The notes: a model not told the origin generated them from the letters alone. Numbered from the stretch's first letter, positions 34,979 to 44,355 are shown. The stretch is DNA of 64,000 nt from Pseudolactococcus insecticola (GCF_011170065.1 NZ_BLLH01000007.1:43101-107100), one strand, 5' to 3'. Numbers and translations are program-made.

Positions 34979-36247
34979 TTAATCTGGTTCACGATTAAAA
35001 ATCACATTCAAGACAATGGCAATCAGCGTTGCCATGACGATGCCGTTATTTAAGAACATTTCAACCGTATCGGGCAGCGCTTGAAATAGACTTGTGCCGT
35101 TGAAGCCAACGCCTGCTGCAATAGCGACTGCCGCAATTAGCAGATTGTGTTCATTTTCAAAGTCGACACGAGCTAGCATCCGAATCCCTTGAACAGTGAC
35201 CATCCCAAACATAACGAGCATGGCGCCACCCAAAACTGGACCAGGGATGATTTGCGCACAGGCACCAAACTTTGGTAACAGTCCCAAAATCACGAGAAAG
35301 CCAGCCGTATAAAAGATAGGGCGACGGGTTTTGATGCCTGATAATTGGACCAGACCGACATTTTGTGAGAAACCGGTATAAGGAAAAGTGTTGAAAATAC
35401 CACCCAAAGTCACGGCGAGCCCCTCAGCACGATAGCCATTTCTCAGGCGTGTTTCAGAGATTTCATCGCCTGTAATATCTGAAAGTGCCAGGTAAACGCC
35501 TGTGGACTCCACCATTGACACTAAGGAAATAATCGTCATCATGATAATCGATGACAGGTCAAAAATCGGTTTACCAAAGAAAAATGGGGTTGGCACGTGG
35601 ACGATCGGTGCTTGCGCGATTGGCGAGAAGTCAACGAGCCCCATAAATGCCGCGATAATAGTCCCCGCAACAAGCCCAATCAGAATCGCAATCGAGCGGA
35701 TAAAACCTGTCGTTAGGGCATGAATCAAGAGGATGATCACGATCGTCACCGCCGCCAAAATCAGGCTTGAGAGTTTTGGTTTTGCGATATTATTGCCCAT
35801 GTTCCCGATTGCAACGGGAATCAAGGTCAGGCCAATCGTTGTTATCACGCTGCCTGTCACGAGTGGTGGGAAGAATTTGCGGATTTTTGAAAAGACGCCA
35901 GAGATTAGAATCACAATGATCCCAGACACGATAATCGAGCCAAAAATGGCACCTGATCCTAGTTTTGCACCAATAATTGAGAGTGGTGCGACTGACTGAA
36001 AGGCAACCCCCAGGACAACCGGCAGGCCGATACCGAAGTATTTATTAACTTGAAGCTGTAAAAGCGTTGCGACCCCGCACATGAAAATGTCGGTCGAAAT
36101 CAGATAGGTCAGCTCTTTTGATGAATAACCGAGCGCACCTGCGATCATGATGGGCACGAGAATCGAACCCGAGTACATGGCAAGTAAGTGCTGCAAGCCT
36201 AGAACAGCAGATTTCGAGTGTTTGATTTCTTGATTTTGATTGCTCAT
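34979..36247 (-). CDS. pbuX: Nucleobase:cation symporter-2, probable xanthine permease
   Basis: Inner-membrane purine base importer of the NCS2/uracil-xanthine permease family with about 12-14 helices over 422 residues. The family start GLQHLLAMYSGSILVPIMIA is at about residues 17-36, the substrate motif VESTGVYLALSDITG near 246-260, and GFSQNVGLVQLSGIKTRR near 294-311. ATG 36247 is chosen because the conserved N-terminus begins there and it falls 2 nt after the xpt stop; GGAGG lies upstream within xpt. Pairing with xpt behind a purine riboswitch argues for xanthine or related purines rather than uracil. Confidence 0.92.
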   Translation of the reverse strand: MSNQNQEIKHSKSAVLGLQHLLAMYSGSILVPIMIAGALGYSSKELTYLISTDIFMCGVATLLQLQVNKYFGIGLPVVLGVAFQSVAPLSIIGAKLGSGAIFGSIIVSGIIVILISGVFSKIRKFFPPLVTGSVITTIGLTLIPVAIGNMGNNIAKPKLSSLILAAVTIVIILLIHALTTGFIRSIAILIGLVAGTIIAAFMGLVDFSPIAQAPIVHVPTPFFFGKPIFDLSSIIMMTIISLVSMVESTGVYLALSDITGDEISETRLRNGYRAEGLAVTLGGIFNTFPYTGFSQNVGLVQLSGIKTRRPIFYTAGFLVILGLLPKFGACAQIIPGPVLGGAMLVMFGMVTVQGIRMLARVDFENEHNLLIAAVAIAAGVGFNGTSLFQALPDTVEMFLNNGIVMATLIAIVLNVIFNREPD

Positions 36248-36248
36248 A

Positions 36249-36830
36249 TTATAAGTCTGCCTCCGCAAATACAACTTCTCCCGCGTCAAATCCTGCGATT
36301 CTCGCAAGACTAAAGACGGGGATACCTGTTTCTTCGACTAAGCCGCGTCCAGTCTGGAAAGATTTTTCAATCACAATGCCTATACCTGCGACTTGAGCCC
36401 CTGCTTCGTGAAGAATTTTGATCAATCCGAGAGCCGCCTGACCATTTGCCAAAAAGTCATCGATCACAAGCACTTTATCTGTTTCTAACAGAAATTTTCT
36501 CGAGATTTGTACGGTTGACGTGATTTTTTTGGTAAATGAATAGACATCTGCCGTCAAAAGCTCATCGGTCATGGTCACGTTTTTAGCTTTTTTGGCGAAA
36601 ATCATCGGCACATCAAGCGCCTCAGCCACGTATGCCGCAGGGACATTCCCACTTGCTTCAATGGTAACAACCTTTGTGATACCTGCATCTGCAAATTTTG
36701 CCGCAAAAACACGGCCAATCTGGCGCATGAGTTTGGGGTCAACTTGATGGGTCAAAAAGCTATCAACTTTTAAAATATCGTCTCCCAAAACCGTCCCGTC
36801 TTGCTTGATTCTAGCTACTAATTCTTCCAT
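36249..36830 (-). CDS. xpt: Xanthine phosphoribosyltransferase
   Basis: Salvages xanthine (and weakly guanine) to the nucleotide using PRPP. The 193-residue protein has the PRPP motif [17 protein letters not shown] at about residues 118-134, [27 protein letters not shown] near 56-82 and the start [32 protein letters not shown] typical of Xpt. It is first in the xpt-pbuX operon and is preceded by a guanine-class riboswitch with an intrinsic terminator. Confidence 0.96.
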   Translation of the reverse strand: MEELVARIKQDGTVLGDDILKVDSFLTHQVDPKLMRQIGRVFAAKFADAGITKVVTIEASGNVPAAYVAEALDVPMIFAKKAKNVTMTDELLTADVYSFTKKITSTVQISRKFLLETDKVLVIDDFLANGQAALGLIKILHEAGAQVAGIGIVIEKSFQTGRGLVEETGIPVFSLARIAGFDAGEVVFAEADL

Positions 36831-36844
36831 ATACCTATCTTTCT

Positions 36845-36880
36845 AAAAAGAAAATCCCTCTGCGAAACGACGCAAAGAGA
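36845..36880 (-). terminator. Riboswitch terminator (expression platform) of xpt
   Basis: TCTCTTTGCG pairs along 10 bp, with three G-U pairs, with CGCAGAGGGA across a six-base loop, followed by TTTTCTTTTT on the minus strand. It lies between the purine aptamer and the xpt ATG. Confidence 0.85.
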
Positions 36881-36892
36881 CCTAAACTCCTT

Positions 36893-36957
36893 GCTTATTG
36901 GTTGGCATTTACGGTGCCAAGTAGAGACGCCCGACCAAATTACGAGCATAAATAAGC
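36893..36957 (-). promoter_or_regulatory. Purine (guanine-class) riboswitch aptamer
   Basis: P1 is GCTTATT/AATAAGC, P2 GCTCG/CGGGC, P3 TTGGC/GCCAA. J2/3 reads GTCTCTAC, loop L3 reads ACCGTAAAT exactly as in the Bacillus xpt aptamer, and loop L2 contains TTTGG. The J3/1 residue before P1 is C, which in this family selects guanine, hypoxanthine or xanthine over adenine. The J1/2 strand is short. Confidence 0.88.
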
Positions 36958-36966
36958 GATTGTTAA

Positions 36967-37039
36967 TGCCAAAAATCGGAATCGAACCGACGACCTTCAC
37001 CTTACCATGGTGCTGCTCTACCGACTGAGCTATTTCGGC
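36967..37039 (-). tRNA. tRNA-Thr(GGT)
   Basis: 73-nt cloverleaf: acceptor GCCGAAA/TTTTGGC, D-arm GCTC/GAGC with AGTCGGTA loop, anticodon loop ATGGTAA (anticodon GGT), T-arm GTCGG/CCGAT around TTCGATT, discriminator A. CCA is not encoded. Pair 27-43 in the anticodon stem is a G-A mismatch. The 3' end is 9 nt from the purine aptamer. Confidence 0.9.
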
Positions 37040-37101
37040 GTAATGTTAGTGTTAATTGGTGTTAACATTGTTATGTGGAGTTTTTTCGAAAAAAACAAGG
37101 T

Positions 37102-37126
37102 AAAAAAAATCGTGCCAAGCGCGATT
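37102..37126 (-). terminator. Terminator after tRNA-Thr(CGT)
   Basis: AATCGCGC-TTG-GCACGATT on the minus strand forms a stem with one C-A mismatch, followed by about eight T. Confidence 0.65.
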
Positions 37127-37158
37127 CTTCTGCTTCTTCGGGTGATTTAACCCGGTCA

Positions 37159-37231
37159 TGCCAACTGCAGGGATCGAACCTGTGACCTGCTCGTTACGAG
37201 TGAGCTGCTCTACCAACTGAGCTAAGTTGGC
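37159..37231 (-). tRNA. tRNA-Thr(CGT)
   Basis: 73-nt cloverleaf: acceptor GCCAACT/AGTTGGC, D-arm GCTC/GAGC, anticodon loop CTCGTAA (anticodon CGT), T-arm ACAGG/CCTGC around TTCGATC, discriminator A, no encoded CCA. Mismatches are A-C at the loop end of the anticodon stem and A-C at the outer T-stem pair, but the overall fold is good. Confidence 0.88.
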
Positions 37232-37399
37232 GCATTTTTTGCGTCTGTGGGAAAGATTGTTGATTACTTTGCTGACATTTGAAAGAGCAGCCAGATGTAG
37301 AAATTCTTCGAATTTCTTTATCCGCCGATTGAAAGCAGTGCTTTCAACTCTACCAACTGAGCTAAATTGGCGCATTTTTTGCGTCTATGGGAAAATCAC
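37228..37399. repeat. Repeated tRNA 5' flank
   Basis: TGGCGCATTTTTTGCGTCT followed by (G/A)TGGGAAA occurs at 37228-37254 and again at 37368-37394, bracketing the degenerate element and pointing to a tandem duplication of the tRNA gene with its leader. Confidence 0.75.
37287..37371 (-). pseudogene. Degenerate tRNA-Thr-like element
   Basis: The first 25 nt repeat the acceptor strand and D-arm of the neighbouring tRNA-Thr(CGT) almost exactly (GCCAATTTAGCTCAGTTGG onward). The rest departs: a TTGAAAG/CTTTCAA hairpin replaces the anticodon arm, no T33 is present, the T-arm-like TTCGAA sits in an oversized loop, and no matching acceptor 3' strand exists. Flanks on the 5' side of this copy and of tRNA-Thr(CGT) are nearly identical, so it looks like a tandem copy that lost its 3' half. 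Confidence 0.65.
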
Positions 37400-37462
37400 C
37401 ATTTTCAGTAATCAATCTCACTTTTCTATTTTACCCAATTTTTGTCATTTTGACAAGAATTT

Positions 37463-38227
37463 TCATTCAAATGTTAGGAAATTTTCGACTTTTTTCGTCT
37501 GACGGATTTGTTGCGCGATGAAATCTTGTGCCGTGTCTAGCTTTTGAGTCGCTATTTTTTTATCTGCCAACGCAAATGTCGTCGCAAACAAATCAGGGGC
37601 CACTTCCCGAATATAACCATATTTCAAAAGTGTTCTGACGAAAATATCTGGTTTTTTATTTTTAACGGTGTCTTTTTTGGCGAATTTCAGGAGAAATGTC
37701 GTCATATATTTCAAGACATAGTTTGGATCACTATCACCGATAAGCTCAAAAACTTCTTCTTCAAGTGGGGTCAGCTTAACACGTTTATCAACATGATAAA
37801 AATAGTTGGCTAGACTGTCGTCAGAACGCTGAAAATCTGACGAAATATGCAGTTTGATGCCATTCGTATCATTTTTCAAAACCTGCTGGACTTGAGATGT
37901 CGCAAGCTTCGTCATCAACTTTGAACCATTTCTGACAAAAAACGGTGCGTCATACACAAGTCGTTTCGGCTCCAATGCGGGTAAAGTCAGGTCAAAATCA
38001 CCATCTTCAAAAGTCTGAAAGGCATTGGTATAGCGCTTTTCAGCACGCCTGATAAAGCCTGCCTGAACAAAATCCTCAATCTGGCGCTCCAGATTTTTCA
38101 CATCAGAAAAGACCACCTTGAGCTTGCGCAAAGTCACATCCTCATGTGTATCCAGGTGGTCAATCAGATCTTGAAAAAACGGACGTTCCGTGAGTTTCGT
38201 CTGATTAAAAATTTTGATTTGCGCCAT
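37463..38227 (-). CDS. DUF1803-like cytosolic protein
   Basis: A 254-residue soluble protein of unknown function whose start (IKIFNQTKLTERPFFQDLIDHLDTHEDVTLRKLK) resembles streptococcal/lactococcal DUF1803 proteins. It appears mainly helical, with a winged-helix-like first third (VFSDVKNLERQIEDFVQAGFIRRAEKRYT) and no membrane segment. It starts inside the end of the YiiX-like gene with a 23-nt overlap, so the two are coupled. The family assignment is from memory of the N-terminus and is moderate. Confidence 0.6.
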   Translation of the reverse strand: MAQIKIFNQTKLTERPFFQDLIDHLDTHEDVTLRKLKVVFSDVKNLERQIEDFVQAGFIRRAEKRYTNAFQTFEDGDFDLTLPALEPKRLVYDAPFFVRNGSKLMTKLATSQVQQVLKNDTNGIKLHISSDFQRSDDSLANYFYHVDKRVKLTPLEEEVFELIGDSDPNYVLKYMTTFLLKFAKKDTVKNKKPDIFVRTLLKYGYIREVAPDLFATTFALADKKIATQKLDTAQDFIAQQIRQTKKVENFLTFE

Positions 38228-38759
38228 CTGACAGGGTTCCTATTCGTTTGAGTTTTGAAAATTGCGATAAGTCATTCGGATTAGTTCCTGCTTGACCCAG
38301 CGGGACTGCTAGTCCTAGTCTGTCATAGTAGCTCTGCCAATACGGCGAAATCAAGTCCTCACCATCGCCGAATTGCATGGCAACTTCTGGCAATAACACT
38401 TGATTTTTAAAGGCATAGGCAACAAGCTGAGAACAATAAAATCCTTCTGCATCAGGATAAAAGCTCAAGTTATAAGGCTTACCCAACTGATTTTCAGCCC
38501 GCTCAATCACATCTGCCGTGTCAAAATCAATTCCTTCATCATCAAACCGATAAACGTCTGGATCAGGATTTTCAGCTAGAAATTCTGCCAACGTCTGCGC
38601 CACAACGCCATGTGTAAACGTTGCATGGATGATTTTGTTAGCCGCAGCAACGATTGCCACGTGGACATAGTCGCCCGTTGCCTCAGCAATAGCGGTCGAA
38701 AATTGCGTTTGGTCTGTTTTGACAAAAAGTAAATCAGCAGCTTTCAGGTGAATTGACAT
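38205..38759 (-). CDS. YiiX/YebB-like NlpC/P60-superfamily hydrolase
   Basis: A 184-residue permuted papain-like cysteine hydrolase. The His motif YVHVAIV (H33) comes before the Cys motif GFYCSQLVAYAF (C109), the order seen in YiiX/YaeF-type enzymes, and a possible third residue lies in the HATFTHGV segment. No signal peptide. Such enzymes cleave amide or ester bonds in cell-wall or lipid substrates; the target here is unknown. The ATG lies 6 nt after an extended -10 and lacks a Shine-Dalgarno, so its mRNA is predicted to be leaderless. Confidence 0.78.
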   Translation of the reverse strand: MSIHLKAADLLFVKTDQTQFSTAIAEATGDYVHVAIVAAANKIIHATFTHGVVAQTLAEFLAENPDPDVYRFDDEGIDFDTADVIERAENQLGKPYNLSFYPDAEGFYCSQLVAYAFKNQVLLPEVAMQFGDGEDLISPYWQSYYDRLGLAVPLGQAGTNPNDLSQFSKLKRIGTLSDGANQNF

Positions 38760-38765
38760 GCTTTT

Positions 38766-38774
38766 ATTATACCA
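38766..38774 (-). promoter_or_regulatory. Promoter of the YiiX-like gene (leaderless type)
   Basis: TGGTATAAT (hexamer 38766-38771), then AAAAGC, then ATG on the minus strand. Transcription should start at or within a base of the start codon. Confidence 0.75.
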
Positions 38775-38806
38775 AATTTCCTAGACAGACGCTGTGTTTT
38801 AAGGTA

Positions 38807-38828
38807 AGAAAAAACACCCGCAGGCGTC
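38807..38828 (-). terminator. Terminator after rpmE2
   Basis: ACGCC-TGCG-GGTGT stem followed by TTTTTT on the minus strand. Confidence 0.65.
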
Positions 38829-38844
38829 TTTCCAATAAACCGTA

Positions 38845-39004
38845 TTCTTGTATTCCAGATAACTCTAGAAATGAAATACAGCTTACAATCCGTATTTTTT
38901 GCTTTCTCGCTTTCGCTCGTCGCAGTAAAGTACGGTCTAGCCATGATTTCTTGTATTCCAGATAACTCTAGAAATGAAATATAGCTTACAATCCGTATTT
39001 TTTG
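38845..39004. repeat. 57-bp direct repeat containing the rpmE2 3' end
   Basis: 38845-38901 and 38948-39004 agree at 56 of 57 positions. The right copy holds the last codons and stop of rpmE2; the left copy is a detached duplicate separated by 46 bp of unrelated sequence. Confidence 0.9.
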
Positions 39005-39228
39005 TTGAAACGGTCCACACGGCCATCGGCTTGTGTGAATTTAGCTTTACCAGTGTAGAATGGATGTGAATCTGATGATGTTTCCACACGGATCAATGGG
39101 TAAGTGTTGCCATCTTCCCATTCAACAGTTTCGCTTGAGCCTTTTGTAGAGCCACTCAAGAATTTGAAGCCTGTTGAAGTATCCATAAATACTACTGGTC
39201 CATAATTAGGATGGATTTCTGCTTTCAT
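38986..39228 (-). CDS. rpmE2: 50S ribosomal protein L31 type B
   Basis: An 80-residue ribosomal protein with the type B sequence: [25 protein letters not shown] at the start and [25 protein letters not shown] at the end. It has no cysteines, so it is the zinc-free form. AAAGGAAA precedes the ATG. A perfect hairpin lies just before the ribosome site (39250-39270). The 3' end of the gene is duplicated downstream. Confidence 0.97.
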   Translation of the reverse strand: MKAEIHPNYGPVVFMDTSTGFKFLSGSTKGSSETVEWEDGNTYPLIRVETSSDSHPFYTGKAKFTQADGRVDRFNKKYGL

Positions 39229-39249
39229 GTTCGATATTTCCTTTCTGCC

Positions 39250-39270
39250 TTGGACTGTTTGCCAGTCCAA
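39250..39270 (-). promoter_or_regulatory. Leader hairpin before rpmE2
   Basis: TTGGACTG-GCAAA-CAGTCCAA is a perfect 8-bp hairpin ending about 10 nt before the Shine-Dalgarno. Autoregulatory leaders are known for ribosomal protein genes, so this could bind L31. Confidence 0.55.
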
Positions 39271-39326
39271 AGTAATCAATACTAATATAGTTTATCAAAA
39301 CTAGCGACGATTTTCAAGCCCAAAAC

Positions 39327-40595
39327 TCAATTTTCGTCAACTAATTTGATGTCAACACCAAGCGCTGTCATTTTTTCGATAATATTATCATAGCCACGCA
39401 GAATAAACTCAACATTTGAGATTTTTGTTTCGCCTGTTGCAATCACACCTGCATTGACAAGTGCTGCACCTGCTCGCAAATCTGTCGCCGTAACTTGTGC
39501 ACCGTGCAGATCATTTGGCGCATGGTAGTTGATTTCGCCATTGCTAGCTTGGATGTTCGCACCCATACGTGCGAGTTCTGCGGCATGATTAACTCGTTTT
39601 TCATAAATGGTATCGATGATTTTGCCACGCCCATTTGCCATCAATAAAAGTGGTGTGATCGGCTGTTGCAAATCTGTCGCAAAGCCAGGATATGGCACGG
39701 TTTTGATGGTCACAGCTTTGAGATTTTCCGACTTGAGCACTTCGATTGAGTCGTCACGCACGACCATCTTGACACCCATCTCTTCGAGTTTTGCGATGAA
39801 AGACTCAAGATGCTCGTAAATCACGTTATTGACCACCACACCATCGCCAAAGGCAGCAGCCAGGCTCAAGTAAGTACCCGCCTCGATGCGGTCAGGAATC
39901 ACGGTATGACGCGCACCACCGAGCTTTTGAACGCCGTCAATGCGGATGACGTCTGTGCCTGCACCACGAACTTTGGCGCCCATGTTGTTCAAAAGCGTTG
40001 CTACGTCGATGATCTCAGGCTCGCGCGCCGCATTTTCGATAATGGTACGCCCTTCTGCCTTAACCGCGGCAAGCATCGTGTTGATCGTCGCCCCCACTGA
40101 AACCATGTCCATGAAAATCGTCGTGCCACGCATGTGCTTACCATCTGTCGTCAGGTGCATGGCGTTTTCTTTAAAGGTCATCCGTGCGCCAAGTGCTTCA
40201 AATGCTTTGATATGCAGGTCAATCGGACGTGGTCCAAGGTCACAACCGCCAGGCAAGCCAACAGTTGCTTCGCCAAATTTACCAAGAAGCGATCCGTTAA
40301 AGTAATAAGACGCTCGCAAAGAGTTGATCTTACCATACGGTAGCGGTTTTGATTCAACGCCACGTGGGTCGATGGTCACTGTACCTGCCGCCATGTCACG
40401 CTCGACTGTTGCGCCCATGATTTCCATAATCTCAATCAAGCTTGCCACGTCAGAAATGTCAGGAACGCCTTCAAGTGTGACCACGTCATCTGCCAAAATC
40501 GTTGCTGGAATCAGCGCCACAACTGAGTTTTTAGCACCCGAAATCGTCACTTCGCCAGAAATGCGCTTACCACCGTTAATTACTATTTTTTTCAT
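39327..40595 (-). CDS. murA: UDP-N-acetylglucosamine 1-carboxyvinyltransferase
   Basis: First committed step of peptidoglycan synthesis: transfers enolpyruvate from PEP to UDP-GlcNAc in the cytosol. The start [22 protein letters not shown] with the K23-N24 pair, the catalytic loop [11 protein letters not shown] with Cys118 (site of fosfomycin attack), and RIEAGTYL near 230 are present. Length 422 is normal. The ATG at 40595 begins the conserved N-terminus, although its ribosome site is weak. Gram-positive bacteria usually have two murA copies; which one this is cannot be told here. An extended -10 TGGTAAAAT lies about 60 nt upstream. Confidence 0.95.
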   Translation of the reverse strand: MKKIVINGGKRISGEVTISGAKNSVVALIPATILADDVVTLEGVPDISDVASLIEIMEIMGATVERDMAAGTVTIDPRGVESKPLPYGKINSLRASYYFNGSLLGKFGEATVGLPGGCDLGPRPIDLHIKAFEALGARMTFKENAMHLTTDGKHMRGTTIFMDMVSVGATINTMLAAVKAEGRTIIENAAREPEIIDVATLLNNMGAKVRGAGTDVIRIDGVQKLGGARHTVIPDRIEAGTYLSLAAAFGDGVVVNNVIYEHLESFIAKLEEMGVKMVVRDDSIEVLKSENLKAVTIKTVPYPGFATDLQQPITPLLLMANGRGKIIDTIYEKRVNHAAELARMGANIQASNGEINYHAPNDLHGAQVTATDLRAGAALVNAGVIATGETKISNVEFILRGYDNIIEKMTALGVDIKLVDEN

Positions 40596-40688
40596 ATTTT
40601 CTATCAAATCCAATTCTTAAAAATGTCAATTCATGCTTTTCTATTTTACCATATTTTTTTTCATTTGGCACCTTGACGAATTTTGGAC

Positions 40689-40725
40689 ACAAAAAAATCG
40701 ATTCCTTTCGGGAAATCGATTTTTC
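40689..40725. terminator. Terminator of the ABC exporter operon
   Basis: AAAATCGATT and AATCGATTTT form a near-perfect stem around CCTTTCGGG with A and T flanks. Confidence 0.88.
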
Positions 40726-40744
40726 TACTGCTTACTTTTCAATT

Positions 40745-42649
40745 TCAATCAAAGACAAATTGATTGTGATACAATTCGGCATAAAAACCATTTGGCACTT
40801 GGAGTAGCTCATGGTGGCTGCCTTCTTCAATGACCACGCCGTCTTTTAGGACAACGATTTTATCGGCATTGAGAATTGTTTTGAGTCTGTGTGCGATAAC
40901 AAATGACGTCCTACCTGCAATTGCTGCTTCCATTGCCCACTGGATTTGTTGCTCAGTCACCGTGTCTACATTTGATGTCGCTTCATCCAAAATCAAGAGT
41001 TTTGGATTTGTCAAAATCGTCCGTGCAATCGAAATCTGCTGTTTCTGACCTGTCGAGAAGACATTTTCATCGTCGTCAACGAGCGTATCGTATTTATCAG
41101 GAAGACTATCAATGAATTCATGGATGTGCGTTGTTTTGGCTGCTGTGATCACAGCTTCGTCTGTCGCGTCAAAACCAAATTTGATGTTGTCCTTGATCGT
41201 TCCACTGAACAAAACAGAGTCTTGCAGCACGATACCAACGCCACGACGCAATGAATCCAAATCCATGTCGCGAATATCAACGCCATCAAACTTGATGCTA
41301 CCCTTGTCAACATCATAAAAACGATTCATCAGATTCATGATTGTGGTCTTACCAGAACCTGTCGGTCCAACAACTGCAACCATCTGACCTTTTTTGACAT
41401 CAATCGACACGTCACGCAAAATCGGTTTACCCGGTACGTAGCTAAAGTCGATATTTTCAATCTGAACACCTGATTCAATGCCAGTGAAGGATTTGCCATT
41501 TTCAGGGCGAACTTCATCTTTTTCGTCAAACATTTCTTGCAAACGGCGGGCACCTGTGACAGCCATTTGAAGTTGTGAAAATGACGATGAAATCTGCATG
41601 ACAGGCTGGTAGTATTGTTGTGAATATTGCACAAACATCACGACTAGACCAAGCGCTGCTGCTGTTGACATTGACTTGTCATTGAGTGCGATAAGTGAGC
41701 CTGCAAAAATGACGATTGCCAGATTGACAAAACTCATACCAGTCATGACAGGCATGAGCATGCCCGAGTAGACTTGACCTTTGAAAGTTGCACTACGCAC
41801 TTTATCATTTTGCTTGACAAAGCCTTCAATCGCGTCTAACTCAAGACCCTCAACGATGATGACTTTCTGACCAGAAATTTTCTCATCCATATAGGCGTTT
41901 AGTTTACCGACTTCATTTTGTTGCAAGTCGATATATTTCTTGGCTTGACGGATGATAATGGCAACAAGGATCAACGCAACTGGTGTTGATGCGATTGTTA
42001 CCCATGCGAGACTCACGTTCTGACGGAACATCATGATCAGAACACCGATAAACATGGCTGATTGCGTTGCCACTTGTACGAGTGATTGATTGAGCGAGTT
42101 TTGGATGTTATCCAAATCTGACGTAAAGCGGCTGAGAATGTCGCCATCTTGATGACGGTCAAAAAACGAAATCGTCAGACGTTCTAGCTTGCCAAACAGA
42201 CCTTTACGCATTGAGTTTGTCGAGTGAGACACGATACGACCGAACAAAACGCTGTAAATCAGCATGGCAATTGTCATAAAGACATAAGACAGTAAAAGTT
42301 TCCACATCACCGCGACAAATGCTGTCTTTTCTGGTGCGTGTTTTGCCAAGTTGACAAGTTTTGTCACGTCAGTTGGCAGGCCATTTTTATGTAGCTGAGC
42401 GGCAAGTTGTTGCGGCAACTCTTGTGGGATATGCCCGTTAAACGATGCCACAACTTTTTGTGCACCTTGATGCTTGAAATAATCGCCTAACCACTCACCC
42501 AGTTTTGTTAGCGCATCGCCTAGAAAAACAGGCGCTTTAACTTGCAAATAAGTGGCTGCAATCACAGCAATAGCGATGATCAGAAATGATAGCTTGAATT
42601 TTTTGAAGTAATTCCAGAAAAATTTGATGGCTTTTTGATATTCTCCCAT
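40745..42649 (-). CDS. lmrD: LmrD-like ABC exporter half (canonical ATPase)
   Basis: A 634-residue half-transporter: six membrane helices to about residue 355, with an extra loop near 70-110, then an ATPase domain with Walker A GPTGSGKT near 426-433, signature [12 protein letters not shown] near 533-544 and Walker [13 protein letters not shown], which keeps the catalytic Glu. In Lactococcus LmrC/LmrD the D subunit is the one with the intact Glu, and this matches. Its start overlaps the LmrC-like stop (TAATG). Such heterodimers export drugs and bile acids; the substrate here is not known. Confidence 0.85.
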   Translation of the reverse strand: MGEYQKAIKFFWNYFKKFKLSFLIIAIAVIAATYLQVKAPVFLGDALTKLGEWLGDYFKHQGAQKVVASFNGHIPQELPQQLAAQLHKNGLPTDVTKLVNLAKHAPEKTAFVAVMWKLLLSYVFMTIAMLIYSVLFGRIVSHSTNSMRKGLFGKLERLTISFFDRHQDGDILSRFTSDLDNIQNSLNQSLVQVATQSAMFIGVLIMMFRQNVSLAWVTIASTPVALILVAIIIRQAKKYIDLQQNEVGKLNAYMDEKISGQKVIIVEGLELDAIEGFVKQNDKVRSATFKGQVYSGMLMPVMTGMSFVNLAIVIFAGSLIALNDKSMSTAAALGLVVMFVQYSQQYYQPVMQISSSFSQLQMAVTGARRLQEMFDEKDEVRPENGKSFTGIESGVQIENIDFSYVPGKPILRDVSIDVKKGQMVAVVGPTGSGKTTIMNLMNRFYDVDKGSIKFDGVDIRDMDLDSLRRGVGIVLQDSVLFSGTIKDNIKFGFDATDEAVITAAKTTHIHEFIDSLPDKYDTLVDDDENVFSTGQKQQISIARTILTNPKLLILDEATSNVDTVTEQQIQWAMEAAIAGRTSFVIAHRLKTILNADKIVVLKDGVVIEEGSHHELLQVPNGFYAELYHNQFVFD

Positions 42650-44355
42650 TAGGCTTCACTTCCTTTCTGTGTTGCGTAGATTTCACGGTAAATCTCGTTT
42701 GTTTCGACGAGTTCCTTATGTGTACCCACGCCGATCAGTTTGCCCGCATCCAAAACAAGGATCTTATCGGCATGTACCACTGATGAGATTTTTTGGGCAA
42801 TGATGATTTTAGTCGTGTTGGCAAGTTCCCCAGCAAGCGCTTGTTGCACCAATTTTTCAGATTTGGCATCAAGTGCTGATGTCGAATCATCTAGGATCAA
42901 AATTTTCGGATCGCCGATAACACCACGCGCGATGGACATACGTTGTTTTTGACCACCTGAGAAGTTGGTCCCACGTTCTTCGACTGAACTATCATAGATA
43001 TCCGCCATTTTTTCGATAAATTCGCGTGCTTGCGAGATTGAGCTGGCACGTTTCATGTCGTCAATCGTCGCATCTGCCTTACCATGTTTCAGGTTTTGCG
43101 CAATGGTCCCTGAGAACAAAATCGCCCGTTGTAAGACGATAGACACCGTCTCACGTAGATTTTTACGATTGAGCTCACGCAGATCATGACCACCGATTTT
43201 GATTGCGCCTTCGGTCGGATCAAACAGTCGTGGAATCAGCTGAGCAAGTGTTGACTTCCCAGCACCCGTCGCCCCAACGACACCAACCATTTCCCCAGCT
43301 TTGATGCTAAAAGAAATATTTTCAAGCGTTGGCTCATCGTCAGTCGGATAGGTAAATGTGACATTGTCAAACTCAAGATCACCCGTCAGATCAATATCTG
43401 CACTGTCTTCAAAGGTCATAGCAGGCTTGGTATTGATCACTTCGCCGATCCGTTTGAGTGAGATAAAGGCACGTGACGCCATCATAGACATCATACCACC
43501 CATGATAATGGCAAACATGATTTGCATCATGTAAGTCATAAATGATGCAATGCCAGCAAGATCTTTTGGTTCTTTTTGGACGTAAGTCGACACAAACCAG
43601 ATGGCTCCAAAAACAGCAAGATAGGCCGCAAAAGTGAAGGCTGGAATCATGGCAGAAAAGATGTAGCTAACTGCTAAGTTATGTCCTAACAGCTCATCTG
43701 AGTTCTCGTCAAATTTCGCCGCTTGATTTTTTTCTTGGACAAAAGACTTAACGACACGTGTGCCGCGAAGATTTTCCTTAGCAATACCGTTTAGTTTATC
43801 CATCAAGGTTTGGAAAGCACCAAAATGTTTGCCCATGCTCCCCATAGATGCCGCCGTGATCAAGACGATAACGACAACTAAAAGCACGATAATCCACCAC
43901 AGTTTTGGTAGCGTATGAATCGCAAGGATAAATGATCCAATAAATAAAAGCGGTACTCGCAAAAGAATTTGGAACAAAATCATAATCAAGTTCATGACCT
44001 GATTGACGTCATTTGTCATGCGAACGACAAGATTTCCGGCGTTAAATTTTTCGATATTAGCATATGAAAAACTTTGGATTTTTCGGAAAGTTTGTTCCCG
44101 TAAATCAGCTGAAACACCTTGTGCAATTTTGGCTGCAAAGATTGTATTGACAACCCCAGCTAGAAGACCGATACCTGCGATAATCAGGAGTTGCACACCG
44201 TAGTCTGCGATTTTGTTTTTGTCATTTTCAGACACAGCCTCAAGGACTTTGGTCAAGATTTGTGGCTGCCAAAGCGTCGTTGCAACAACTAAGATGACCA
44301 TTGCAAGCGAGCCTAGCGCCCAAAACTTGTACTGTTTGATTGCTTTGATGAGCAT
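42649..44355 (-). CDS. lmrC: LmrC-like ABC exporter half (degenerate ATPase)
   Basis: A 568-residue half-transporter with six helices to about residue 300 and an ATPase domain: Walker [10 protein letters not shown] near 360-368, signature [13 protein letters not shown] near 467-479 and Walker [13 protein letters not shown], where Asp replaces the catalytic Glu. That substitution is the mark of the non-hydrolysing site of LmrC/BmrC-type heterodimers. GAAAGGAAA precedes the ATG. First gene of a two-gene operon with the LmrD-like half. No LadR-type regulator adjoins it. Confidence 0.85.
   Translation of the reverse strand: MLIKAIKQYKFWALGSLAMVILVVATTLWQPQILTKVLEAVSENDKNKIADYGVQLLIIAGIGLLAGVVNTIFAAKIAQGVSADLREQTFRKIQSFSYANIEKFNAGNLVVRMTNDVNQVMNLIMILFQILLRVPLLFIGSFILAIHTLPKLWWIIVLLVVVIVLITAASMGSMGKHFGAFQTLMDKLNGIAKENLRGTRVVKSFVQEKNQAAKFDENSDELLGHNLAVSYIFSAMIPAFTFAAYLAVFGAIWFVSTYVQKEPKDLAGIASFMTYMMQIMFAIIMGGMMSMMASRAFISLKRIGEVINTKPAMTFEDSADIDLTGDLEFDNVTFTYPTDDEPTLENISFSIKAGEMVGVVGATGAGKSTLAQLIPRLFDPTEGAIKIGGHDLRELNRKNLRETVSIVLQRAILFSGTIAQNLKHGKADATIDDMKRASSISQAREFIEKMADIYDSSVEERGTNFSGGQKQRMSIARGVIGDPKILILDDSTSALDAKSEKLVQQALAGELANTTKIIIAQKISSVVHADKILVLDAGKLIGVGTHKELVETNEIYREIYATQKGSEA

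Noticed and set aside
36818..37000. A 60-codon frame upstream of xpt
   Set aside because: It covers the purine riboswitch and the 3' end of a tRNA gene.
37040..37072. AATGTTA/TAACATT inverted repeat before tRNA-Thr(GGT) as a metal-regulator operator
   Set aside because: The spacing does not fit the AdcR/Zur-type sites I considered, and AT-rich inverted repeats are common by chance.
37052..37375. A 107-codon frame across the tRNA cluster
   Set aside because: It is translation of tRNA-Thr(CGT) and its degenerate neighbour; no ribosome site or protein-like sequence.
38744..38944. A 66-codon frame downstream of rpmE2
   Set aside because: It includes the duplicated rpmE2 tail in another frame and the terminator; no ribosome site.
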